Source of the DNA: Arenibacter algicola
GTDB taxonomy: Bacteria > Bacteroidota > Bacteroidia > Flavobacteriales > Flavobacteriaceae
Assembly: GCF_018860365.1 (NCBI RefSeq)
Contig: NZ_JAHKPO010000014.1
Span: 248,001 to 312,000, forward strand
Length of the DNA: 64,000 bases
Reading direction: 5' to 3'
Numbering within the stretch: position 1 is the stretch's first letter; the number at the start of each line of letters is the position of its first letter. Position numbers and translations under genes: made by a program. Below the pieces are notes generated by a model. The model saw nothing but the letters and a program-made list of their open reading frames with translations. It made no database searches and was not told the DNA's origin. Shown here piece by piece: positions 45,067-53,037 of the stretch.

Positions 45067-45912
45067 TTAAGGAATCCAATTGTTCTTGCCAAAATTTGGT
45101 TTTCGCTTTTCTAAAAAGGCATTCCTTCCTTCCTTTGCTTCCTCCGTCATATAGGCCAATCTTGTTGCTTCACCCGCAAATACCTGTTGTCCTACCATAC
45201 CGTCGTCCGTAAGGTTCATGGCGAACTTTAGCATCTTAATGGAGGTTGGCGATTTTTCAAGTATTTCCTGGGCCCAATCATAAGCTGTATCTTCCAGTTC
45301 CTCATGGGGAATAACTGCATTTACCATTCCCATTTCCAGTGCATCCTGGGCAGAATAATTCCTGCCGAGGAAAAATATCTCCCTCGCCTTTTTTTGTCCC
45401 ACCATCTTGGCCAGGTAGGCAGACCCGTATCCACCATCAAAACTGGTTACGTCGGCATCCGTTTGTTTAAAGATGGCGTGTTCCTTACTGGCCAAGGTTA
45501 GATCGCAGACCACATGCAAACTATGGCCTCCCCCAACGGCCCATCCGGGTACCACTGCAATCACCACTTTTGGCATAAACCTGATTAGGCGCTGTACTTC
45601 CAAAATATTTAAGCGGTGCATTCCGTCTTCCCCTACATAGCCCTTATGCCCTCTGGCCTTTTGATCGCCACCACTGCAAAAGGAATATACTCCATCCTTC
45701 GTAGACGGACCTTCGGCAGAAAGTAAAACCACTCCTATGCTGGTATCCTCCTGGGCGTCATAAAACGCCTGGTATAGTTCACTTGTGGTCTTGGGCCTAA
45801 AGGCATTTCTAACGTTGGGCCTGTTAAAGGCAATTCTAGCAACGCCACCACATTTCTTGTAGGTGATATCCTCAAATTCCTTAGCTACTTTCCAATCAAT
45901 TTTTTTCTGCAT
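45067..45912 (-). CDS. menB: 1,4-dihydroxy-2-naphthoyl-CoA synthase MenB
   Basis: 281 residues of the crotonase fold. It ring-closes o-succinylbenzoyl-CoA in menaquinone synthesis. Signature segments: FNRPNVRNAFRPKT near 28, YSFCSGGDQKARG near 77, GWAVGGGHSLHVVCD near 123, and TDADVTSFDGGYGSAYLAK near 152 containing the catalytic Asp and oxyanion residues. Length is typical. No other men gene is nearby. Probably monocistronic. Confidence 0.95.
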   Translation of the reverse strand: MQKKIDWKVAKEFEDITYKKCGGVARIAFNRPNVRNAFRPKTTSELYQAFYDAQEDTSIGVVLLSAEGPSTKDGVYSFCSGGDQKARGHKGYVGEDGMHRLNILEVQRLIRFMPKVVIAVVPGWAVGGGHSLHVVCDLTLASKEHAIFKQTDADVTSFDGGYGSAYLAKMVGQKKAREIFFLGRNYSAQDALEMGMVNAVIPHEELEDTAYDWAQEILEKSPTSIKMLKFAMNLTDDGMVGQQVFAGEATRLAYMTEEAKEGRNAFLEKRKPNFGKNNWIP

Positions 45913-45986
45913 TTCAAAAATGGTTTAACAGTTATCAAAGATAATACTCTTTATTTTGGTAAACTTCGACCAATGTTTTTTTCCAA

Positions 45987-47240
45987 TTATGGATTGCTGT
46001 TTTTTTCCTCGATCCATTTGGACATAAATTTGGTGCTGGCCAAGGTATGGTGCAAGAGCATGCTGCCTATAAAATTACAGGATCTGTGCCCTTCTAAATT
46101 CTTGGCAAGTAGCTCTATTTTATTCTTTAATCTTTGTTGCAAAACAGCCTTGTTGTAAATACTATTAATAATGGCTGTTCCATTCTGTCTGGCAATGGAC
46201 CACTCATCTTCATTTTGATAAAGGAGAACGGCGGCCTTTGCAAAAGTCTCCGCATCATTGGCAATAATTCCGTTCCAGGGTAAGTTTTCGCAGATGCCTT
46301 CTGCGCCAATTTTCGTCGTAATACTGGGAGTGCCGCATACCATGCCACTGAGCAGTTTGCCTTTTATTCCCGCCCCAAAGTTAATGGGCGCAAGATTCAA
46401 TCTGGCATGGGATATAACCTCACGCGCATCATTGGCATGTCCCATAATGTGAAACCCTTGTTTTGGACTGTTCAATTGTTTAATGCTTTCTGGCATATAA
46501 GCTCCGTAGATAAATAAGTTGGCAAGGGGCAATTCCTTACGGATCAATGGCCAAATCTCTTTTTTAAGGGTCTGCACTGCGTCTATATTGGGTGCATGTT
46601 TCCCATTGCCGATACAGACAAAATCCTTTTTCTGTTCAAAATGGAGCCAACTATTCTGTTCTTCCCCATTTATTGCATCATACATCATGGGTAAGTGCAA
46701 TAGTAAGCTTTTATCTATTTTAATGGTCTTGGTCAGAAGCTCCATTTCATGTAGGGAAATGATCAAACTAAGATCGCATCTGTAAATACTGGCCATTTCC
46801 CTTTTTGTCTGGTCCTGGTCCAACCAAAATTGTTCCGTAAAGGGAATGGCTTTTTTGTACGCCAATTGTCTGGCAATCCTAAGCGAGTGTAAATCTTCGG
46901 TATCCAAAATACGCAGGGCATTTGGAGTATTTTTCACAACACGCCATCCAAATTGTTCTTCGGTCATAAAACGATCAAAGACTACAATGTCCGGATCTAA
47001 ATCCTTTAAAAAAGTATCAAAACTGGATTGATTGAGTAAAATGGGTTGTTTACTTACCCCAATGCTCGACAGGTCATAGGAATATTCACTTTCTGCCGCA
47101 GTACTCGCAAAGGTTATCTGGTATTCCTGTTCCAAAAAGAAGTGGATCAATTGCAGCATTCTTCCACCAGCAGCCGTTGTATTGGGCTCTGGCCATACAT
47201 AGCCAATGATCAACATTTTTTTGTCCATTTGCGGGAACAT
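45987..47240 (-). CDS. glycosyltransferase of the GT4-like (GT-B) type
   Basis: 417 residues. The N-terminal half has a Rossmann start LIIGYVWPEP and AAGGRML. The C-terminal half has the GT-B donor-binding pattern: FVCIGNGKHAPN near 228, LFIYGAYMPE near 262, APINFGAGIKGKLLSGMVCGTPSI near 310 (split here as APINFGAGIKGK and CGTPSI), and GAEGI. The EX7E-like region is divergent. Acceptor and donor sugars are unknown. Start could be any of the three Met codons within the first nine residues. It begins 5 bp after the helicase gene stop, so the two are probably co-transcribed. Confidence 0.83.
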   Translation of the reverse strand: MFPQMDKKMLIIGYVWPEPNTTAAGGRMLQLIHFFLEQEYQITFASTAAESEYSYDLSSIGVSKQPILLNQSSFDTFLKDLDPDIVVFDRFMTEEQFGWRVVKNTPNALRILDTEDLHSLRIARQLAYKKAIPFTEQFWLDQDQTKREMASIYRCDLSLIISLHEMELLTKTIKIDKSLLLHLPMMYDAINGEEQNSWLHFEQKKDFVCIGNGKHAPNIDAVQTLKKEIWPLIRKELPLANLFIYGAYMPESIKQLNSPKQGFHIMGHANDAREVISHARLNLAPINFGAGIKGKLLSGMVCGTPSITTKIGAEGICENLPWNGIIANDAETFAKAAVLLYQNEDEWSIARQNGTAIINSIYNKAVLQQRLKNKIELLAKNLEGHRSCNFIGSMLLHHTLASTKFMSKWIEEKNSNP

Positions 47241-47245
47241 TTGTT

Positions 47246-48757
47246 CTATAAACGCTTGGCGAATTTCTGGGAAATTTTGGAACGTAGTTTCCGCTCATAA
47301 TCTTCCTCCAACCATTCCTTGTAGTTTTTGGTATTGTTCATTATACAATAGGAATACTGGCGTACGCGATAAGCGATCTCTTCCTTTAATTTTTTGGCCA
47401 GGATACGGGCGTCAAATACATCGTCACTATTTTCTACGCATATGGTGGCATGCTGTTCAATACTGTTCTCCAGTACGGTTTTGGATTTAAGTCCCTGGGC
47501 AAAAACTTTTTTGTACTCTGCCTTGATGTCAAATTCGATATTTTTGGACTTGCTGAATAGCGCCTTCAGGTCGGCCGGCATCTCGTACACAAATTCCCGC
47601 TCTATTTCTTCATCATTTTTTATGCTTTCCAAAAAGAAATCAGGGAAATGAAAAATTTCCTGCCAATCTATGGGAGCGTTCCAAAGTCCAAATCGGGCTA
47701 CATTGTTCCCTAGATCTACCACTGTAAACTCACTCTTATTGGGCAATATCCTGGAACCCCTTCCTATCATCTGAAAATAAAGGGTCAAGGATTTGGTAGC
47801 CCTATTTAAAATAATGGTTTCCACTGTGGGTTCGTCAAATCCGGTGGTCAATATACTTACAGAGGTGAGTATGGCATCAGGGGTTTTTGAAAACCATTTT
47901 AAAATTTCCTTTCGCTCGGAAGCACTGTTCTTATTATCTAAGTGCCGAATGTTGTACCCTGCCTTTTTAAAGGTGTCCAAAACGTATAAAGACGTATTGA
48001 TACCATTATTGAAAATAAGGGTTTTGGTACCTTTCGCAATCTCTTCATAGGCATTTACCAATTTGGTAAGCATATTCTGGTTGCCATATAACTCATCCGA
48101 TGATTTTACCGTATAATCTCCGCTTATGCCTAACTTCAAACTTTTAAGGCTTACGTCGTAATTGTACATATTGGCCTTGGCCAAAAAATTCTTTTCAATG
48201 AGCGATGATATGGATTCTCCCACGATCAACTTCTGATAGTGGTCCTTCATCGGGAGTTTTATATTAGAGCTCAAGGGCGTTGCGGTAACCCCAAGGATAA
48301 TGGACTTTTTAAAATATTTGAATAATTTTCTAAAGGAATTATAATGTGCTTCATCAATGATGACAAGTCCAATATCATTGATCTTTACCTTATCATCCTG
48401 AAGCCTATTGTTAAGGGTTTCTACCATGGCTACAAAACACATGTATTGGTCCTGGTCCTGTAACTCCTTTACTTCGCTATTGATAATTTTGTTTTTAACG
48501 CCAAATCCCTTCAACATTTTGGAGGTTTGGCTGCTCAATTCAATTCTATGGGTAAGAACTACTACCTTTTTATTGGTTTTATGAATATATCTTTTGGCAA
48601 TTTCCGAGAAAACAACCGTTTTACCTCCGCCTGTAGGTAATTGGTATAAAAGGTTCATATCGTCAGGGGATTCCTCCAAACACTTAAAAATGGTATTCAG
48701 GTCTTCCTCTTGATAATCATAAAGGGTCTTTTCTGTACTTTCTTTAGGTAGCTCCAA
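47246..48757 (-). CDS. SF2 DEAD/DEAH-box helicase
   Basis: 503 residues with a two-lobe helicase core: YQEEDL Q-motif-like start, Walker A PTGGGKT at 41-47, DEAH near 135, TATP near 160, and motif VI QMIGRGSR near 330. It resembles the restriction-type III/SSL2-like helicases. The C-terminal part, about residues 360-503, is helical and of unknown function. It could unwind nucleic acid in repair. No restriction or methyltransferase partner is present. Coupled to the glycosyltransferase gene, which makes no obvious functional sense. Confidence 0.88.
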   Translation of the reverse strand: MELPKESTEKTLYDYQEEDLNTIFKCLEESPDDMNLLYQLPTGGGKTVVFSEIAKRYIHKTNKKVVVLTHRIELSSQTSKMLKGFGVKNKIINSEVKELQDQDQYMCFVAMVETLNNRLQDDKVKINDIGLVIIDEAHYNSFRKLFKYFKKSIILGVTATPLSSNIKLPMKDHYQKLIVGESISSLIEKNFLAKANMYNYDVSLKSLKLGISGDYTVKSSDELYGNQNMLTKLVNAYEEIAKGTKTLIFNNGINTSLYVLDTFKKAGYNIRHLDNKNSASERKEILKWFSKTPDAILTSVSILTTGFDEPTVETIILNRATKSLTLYFQMIGRGSRILPNKSEFTVVDLGNNVARFGLWNAPIDWQEIFHFPDFFLESIKNDEEIEREFVYEMPADLKALFSKSKNIEFDIKAEYKKVFAQGLKSKTVLENSIEQHATICVENSDDVFDARILAKKLKEEIAYRVRQYSYCIMNNTKNYKEWLEEDYERKLRSKISQKFAKRL

Positions 48758-48949
48758 ACGGGAAATGAAATTTTTTAAAATTAAGAAAAATCAAACCTTA
48801 CAAAATTAAGAGTTTTTTATGCCGGTTTCAAATTTATAAGTTAAAAACATGAAATTGAAATTGTTCATGGGGTGCATTTAAGAGGAGAATTCCCTAGGTC
48901 AGGGGATAACAAATACGTTTAAATAAGTGAAAAAGGTGCTCGCATTTGC

Positions 48950-49459
48950 TTAGTCTATAATATCCAAGGACTTTGAGAAGTCCTCCCTGTTGGGCCAATG
49001 GTGATCCTGGGTAAATATATAACAGGCAACAATTCTGTCCTTAAAATCGCCTAATAAGGCATTCACGGAAATAAATTGGACCAGTTCTTTAAAGGAGTTA
49101 CCCATGCTCTTGTAGAACGCCTCAGGGACATTTTTTTCTAGGGAAAAAGATTGTGCCACTTCCAGATTGTACAACATTAGATCGGCTGTTAAATGCGGGT
49201 CTACCCCCAATTTCACAAAGTGCTTTATGTATTTTTGGGCTACGGACCTTCTGGCCTTGGGCCTTTTTCTTTTTAACGGAAAATATTCATTGGAGATCTT
49301 TATTTTCGCATCCTGCACCAGTTTATCTTCCTTAGGATTGAAAACAAAATCGTAATATTCCTTTACTACCGGAAATCTGTGATATAGATCAATCAATTGT
49401 TCTTCCAGTTCCTTTTTTTTTAATTCCGACAAATATTTTACCAATGCCCTTTTACTCAT
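48950..49459 (-). CDS. DUF6155-family protein
   Basis: 169 residues, cytoplasmic, largely helical: MSKRALVKYL, LKKKELEEQLIDLY, a basic run LKRKRPKARRS near 62, and DFKDRIVACYIFTQDH near the end. It matches my recollection of the DUF6155 family; function unknown. The basic patch could bind nucleic acid. It stands alone upstream of the helicase gene, with 192 bp between. Confidence 0.7.
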   Translation of the reverse strand: MSKRALVKYLSELKKKELEEQLIDLYHRFPVVKEYYDFVFNPKEDKLVQDAKIKISNEYFPLKRKRPKARRSVAQKYIKHFVKLGVDPHLTADLMLYNLEVAQSFSLEKNVPEAFYKSMGNSFKELVQFISVNALLGDFKDRIVACYIFTQDHHWPNREDFSKSLDIID

Positions 49460-49678
49460 TCTCCCAATTAATTCGATTTGAACTTAAGGATTGCAATTTC
49501 CCATTTAAAAATCAAAAAATAGCACAAGAAGGTAAATTAGTATTTTAATAATTGGATTGGACAATGAATATCATAAACTTCTCATAAATTATGTATAAGT
49601 AATGCAGCTTCCTTTGGAAAAGACACAAAAAAAGGGTATAATGAGAGATTAACACTTCAAAATCCAAATAAAAAATAT

Positions 49679-50542
49679 ATGAGGCAACTAAAGATTATCA
49701 AGCAGGTTACGAATAGGGAATCAAAGTCACTAGACAAATATCTGCAGGATATCAGTAAAATAGAGTTGATCACCGCTAATGAAGAGGTTGAATTGGCTCA
49801 GAAAATTAGGGATGGGGATCAAATTGCCTTGGAAAAACTTACAACTGCAAATTTAAGATTCGTTGTTTCTGTCGCCAAACAATATCAAAATCAAGGTTTG
49901 AAACTCCCTGATTTAATCAATGAGGGAAATGTAGGGTTGGTAAAAGCAGCCAAGCGCTTTGATGAAACAAGGGGATTTAAATTTATATCGTATGCCGTTT
50001 GGTGGATACGTCAGGCTATTTTACAGGCACTGGCGGAACAGTCCAGGGTTGTGCGCTTACCGCTGAACAAGATCGGTTCCATAAATAAAATTAAAAAAAC
50101 CTTTTCATATTTAGAGCAGGCCCATCAGCGGCCACCATCCCCAGAGGAGATAGCCAAAGAATTGGAAATGTCCGTTAGTGAGGTTAAGCAATCCTTAAAA
50201 AATTCCGGAAGACACGTTTCCATGGATGCCCCCTTGAAGGAAGGGGAAAACTCCAATCTTTACGATGTACTTCGTTCAGGTGAATCTCCAAGACCGGATA
50301 TGTTTCTTTTACAGCAGTCTTTGAATACAGAGATCAATAGGGCTTTGGATACACTTTCCCAAAGGGAGGCAGATGTTGTTAAATTATATTACGGCATAGG
50401 CGATCAGCAATCCATGACCTTGGCGGAGATAGGACTTACTTTTGACCTTACAAGGGAACGGGTTAGGCAGATAAGGGAAAAAGCTATTAGAAAGCTTCGC
50501 CACAACTCCAGGAGTAAATTACTCAAAACCTATTTGGGATAA
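49679..50542 (+). CDS. rpoD: sigma-70 family RNA polymerase sigma factor (RpoD type)
   Basis: 287 residues, the usual length of Bacteroidota primary sigma factors, which lack region 1.1. Region 1.2 is [16 protein letters not shown]. Region 2 has [17 protein letters not shown] and [14 protein letters not shown]. Region 3 has [12 protein letters not shown] and SMDAPL. Region 4.2 is [20 protein letters not shown]. It recognises the -33/-7 promoters typical of the phylum. Sequence differs a little from the flavobacterial RpoD I remember (for example GLTF where I expect GETF), so it may be the main factor or a close paralog. A strong terminator follows. Confidence 0.88.
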   Translation: MRQLKIIKQVTNRESKSLDKYLQDISKIELITANEEVELAQKIRDGDQIALEKLTTANLRFVVSVAKQYQNQGLKLPDLINEGNVGLVKAAKRFDETRGFKFISYAVWWIRQAILQALAEQSRVVRLPLNKIGSINKIKKTFSYLEQAHQRPPSPEEIAKELEMSVSEVKQSLKNSGRHVSMDAPLKEGENSNLYDVLRSGESPRPDMFLLQQSLNTEINRALDTLSQREADVVKLYYGIGDQQSMTLAEIGLTFDLTRERVRQIREKAIRKLRHNSRSKLLKTYLG

Positions 50543-50551
50543 TTGACCCAA

Positions 50552-50594
50552 AACAAAGAGGCCGAATAAATAGTATTTATTCGGCCTCTTTGTT
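50552..50594 (+). terminator. intrinsic terminator after the sigma gene
   Basis: AACAAAGAGGCCGAATAAAT and its complement form a stem of about 19 bp with a short loop, ending TTTGTT. It may act on both strands, because the two micropeptide ORFs run toward it from the other side. Confidence 0.9.
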
Positions 50595-50609
50595 TCTAAA
50601 GTTATGGGT

Positions 50610-50711
50610 TTAAGAATAACTTAATTTACTAATATTGAAATCGATTAGAATTTCATTTAAATCTTCAATGAAGTTTAAATAAGCTGCGTTGTCTGGATTT
50701 TGTTTTGCCAT
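50610..50711 (-). CDS. 33-residue micropeptide 1
   Basis: ATG at 50709-50711, TAA at 50610-50612. The central segment YLNFIEDLNEIL is nearly the same as YLAFLQDLNEIL in the neighbouring ORF 50750-50848, with Tyr at the same distance from the core. Translation of both cores is acidic and amphipathic. The ORF is 38 bases downstream of the other and is followed by the sigma-gene terminator. Too short for standard gene calling. The conserved core between tandem copies is the main evidence that both are translated. Confidence 0.55.
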   Translation of the reverse strand: MAKQNPDNAAYLNFIEDLNEILIDFNISKLSYS

Positions 50712-50749
50712 CTTAATAGGGGTTTTTAGGTTCTGAATTGTGGGCCGAA

Positions 50750-50848
50750 CTACATGTAGTCCAACTCAGCCAATTCGTTTAAACTCAAAATTTCATTTAA
50801 ATCTTGTAGGAATGCTAGGTATTCCTCTCCGTAGGTGTCGTATAACAT
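50750..50848 (-). CDS. 32-residue micropeptide 2
   Basis: ATG at 50846-50848, TAG at 50750-50752. Begins MLYDTYGEEYLAF and ends LAELDYM; very acidic, no membrane helix or signal. It shares YL-F-DLNEIL with the downstream ORF. A Bacteroidota-type promoter at 50897-50927 lies upstream with a predicted leader of about 40 bases. Function unknown. Confidence 0.55.
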   Translation of the reverse strand: MLYDTYGEEYLAFLQDLNEILSLNELAELDYM

Positions 50849-50896
50849 AGTAAGACTTGGTTTAGGTTATTATTGTTTGGGTCAATAATTATATGG

Positions 50897-50927
50897 TAAA
50901 CATATTTATTATCTCTTTTCTCACCAA
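50897..50927 (-). promoter_or_regulatory. Bacteroidota-type promoter of the micropeptide ORFs
   Basis: On the minus strand, TTGG (50924-50927) is followed after 19 bases by TATGTTTA (50897-50904), fitting the -33 TTTG/TTGG and -7 TAnnTTTG pattern with typical spacing. The predicted transcription start is near 50890, about 40 bases before the ATG at 50848. Confidence 0.5.
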
Positions 50928-51090
50928 TAAAATGTTGTGTAAAAGTGTTTTTTAGTTGTAAAATGTAGAGTTCATAAAGTTTAATCTTTTTATTGGCACA
51001 TAATCTGATTGTTCCAATTGTTCAATTTGCTATGGGTTTATTAATGAGACCCGGATTTAAAAAGCCACGGACCAATTGGATTACGATAGT

Positions 51091-51198
51091 AGAACGAATC
51101 CCGCTTATTTGGCGGGGTTTCTGGTTTAATACGCCTAAGCTTGTGGCGGTTTCTTAAAGGGTGCCTAGAGCTTTCCCTAGGGTTTAATACCTTTTATT
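51091..51198. repeat. multi-hairpin dispersed repeat, diverged copy 3
   Basis: Keeps the module design of 1-158: AATCCCGC...GGCGGG, then GGTTTAATAC, then two further stem-loops (CGCC...GGCG and CCTAG...CTAGG), ending GGTTTAATACCTTTTATT. The bases of the stems differ but pairing is kept. Its right end covers the stop codon of the minus-strand gene at 51194. Confidence 0.65.
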
Positions 51199-53008
51199 TC
51201 TTAAAAATTTTATTGGTGAGGTCCTTTAATTGGTCTAGGAATTTCATTTCCTCCAATTCCTCCAAACTTTCTTCCTTTTTTTGGTTGCCATTGTGGTAGA
51301 ACGTAATATTCTCTGAGGTTGTAATATCAAAATCGATGTTGAACAGGTCAGTGTGACCAGTGGGTTCCTCCTCGTTATCCAGAGGTGTAGCGCAATGATC
51401 CAAGGATGTTGTCTTGTCGTTTTCCAGGGTTTCCCTCTTGGATGATGCCGTAGATATAAAGCCGGATTTTCCTAGTTCAAAAGTGATCGAAGGGTCTAAA
51501 TGCAACTTTTGGGGTTTACTGATTTCCTTCTTTAAATCCAAGTTGTGTCCTGAAAGGATTTCTATGCTGCTAGTTGGAATGGCCGGTATTTTCGCTTCCA
51601 TATAAAGTGAAACCAATTTTGCCTTTTCCCTTATAGCTTTATCCGAATGATTGTGAAGGGTTTCCAAAAAATATAGATCACTTAGGTCCCCTATTTGCTG
51701 CATCTCTTCCAATAATAGCAGTTGCGATTCCTTACCCAAAGAGTTGAATAAATGGTTGAACACATAATGTTCCCCAAAATCTACCAGATTGTTGTCGTTC
51801 ACCTCCTCCTCATCGATATCCAAGGGATACTCTGAAAGGAACCTGAAAATTATTTCTTTAATGAGATTGCCAATAGATTCATTTTCTTCTTCATCCAACA
51901 TTTCATTTAATAGGGGAACCTCTCGTATATCTCCCATTTCTGCTATGGAATGTAGTAATTTAACTTTTTTAAATTCCCAATCTGTGTAAAATTTGGCCGC
52001 AGGAAGGTACATTTCTCCTAGATCCAATATATTATCATCTTCCTCTGTGGTCGCTACCTTGTTTTGTCCCTCTACATGCGACTTTAATATATCACTGATC
52101 TGTTTTTTAAAGTGCGGATCCAAGACCACCTCATATTCCACTTCAAGATCATTGATGTTTGTAATTGGTTCCTCTTCCTCTTCTTCAATTTCCATTATCA
52201 AGGGCAAGAAATCTATGTTTAAAAAAGAAGCCTCCTTCCTATGTGGTTTGTTTGGGGGGAGAATTATATTTTCCCCATAAATTTCCTCGTATATTGCCTC
52301 ATAAGGGTTTCTTTCAAAACTTTCCTTGCCGAGGCATTCCGTTAAGAATTCCAAGTCGTTACTAATCATAAGCACTTCCTCTACTTCCGAACTGCTACCG
52401 TCATTTATATCCTCATTATTAATTACCAAGGGAACGAAGCTAAGATCTAGCTCCTCCCCTTTTAATAAATCGGTTTTTGAATCCAACTTATTGGTATTGC
52501 TCTTCAATGGTTGATTCATTTTGGGTGCTTCCATTATTCTTTCTGTATCTTGTAAGTTGTCTACATTGCCAGTTTTATAATTCTGTGCCGTAATATTCCC
52601 TTTGGTACCGCTGTCCAAATTTTCCAAGTTTTCAAAGGCATTTATTTGAAGTCCGAATTCTTTGGAAAGTCTAAGGATTATCTGTTTTGCCCCGTCATCC
52701 AGATCGTTGTTCATCTCTATCAATATTTTGGACATGATGCGTTTATTTCTCGACTGCCTTAGAAGCTTCCATAATTCCACTTTTAGGTCTATGAGCTCTC
52801 TTTCTGCCATTTTTAACTTTCCTTGGTCATAAAGTAAAAGCTCACATATTATTCCACGTAGATGTTTCTTTTTTTCTTCCTTATTGTTCCACTTTAACAG
52901 TGTGTTGTTTCTTAAAAAGAATAGGATGGTCAAATATCCTATAGTTATAAGCAGGAACAAGGCCGTTAAATCCCATATAAGGTTGGTATGTATGTTGGGT
53001 ATATTCAC
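51194..53008 (-). CDS. membrane-anchored HEAT-like repeat protein, acidic
   Basis: 604 residues. One N-terminal transmembrane helix at about 10-32 (LTALFLLITIGYLTILFF) is followed by a basic stretch and a helical region with HEAT-like repeats (ILRLSKEFG; LLHSIAEMGDIREVPLL; LLEEMQQIGDLSDLYFLETL). The long middle and C-terminal parts are strongly acidic with Glu runs (EIEEEEEE near 275) and probably disordered. No catalytic motif. It lies 29 bp after the hybrid pseudo-kinase gene, in the same operon, so it may be a scaffold at the membrane for that signalling protein. The repeat at its 3' end runs over the stop codon. Confidence 0.7.
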   Translation of the reverse strand: MNIPNIHTNLIWDLTALFLLITIGYLTILFFLRNNTLLKWNNKEEKKKHLRGIICELLLYDQGKLKMAERELIDLKVELWKLLRQSRNKRIMSKILIEMNNDLDDGAKQIILRLSKEFGLQINAFENLENLDSGTKGNITAQNYKTGNVDNLQDTERIMEAPKMNQPLKSNTNKLDSKTDLLKGEELDLSFVPLVINNEDINDGSSSEVEEVLMISNDLEFLTECLGKESFERNPYEAIYEEIYGENIILPPNKPHRKEASFLNIDFLPLIMEIEEEEEEPITNINDLEVEYEVVLDPHFKKQISDILKSHVEGQNKVATTEEDDNILDLGEMYLPAAKFYTDWEFKKVKLLHSIAEMGDIREVPLLNEMLDEEENESIGNLIKEIIFRFLSEYPLDIDEEEVNDNNLVDFGEHYVFNHLFNSLGKESQLLLLEEMQQIGDLSDLYFLETLHNHSDKAIREKAKLVSLYMEAKIPAIPTSSIEILSGHNLDLKKEISKPQKLHLDPSITFELGKSGFISTASSKRETLENDKTTSLDHCATPLDNEEEPTGHTDLFNIDFDITTSENITFYHNGNQKKEESLEELEEMKFLDQLKDLTNKIFKK

Positions 53009-53037
53009 TTATTCAAACTTTCCATTAAACTCTACGC

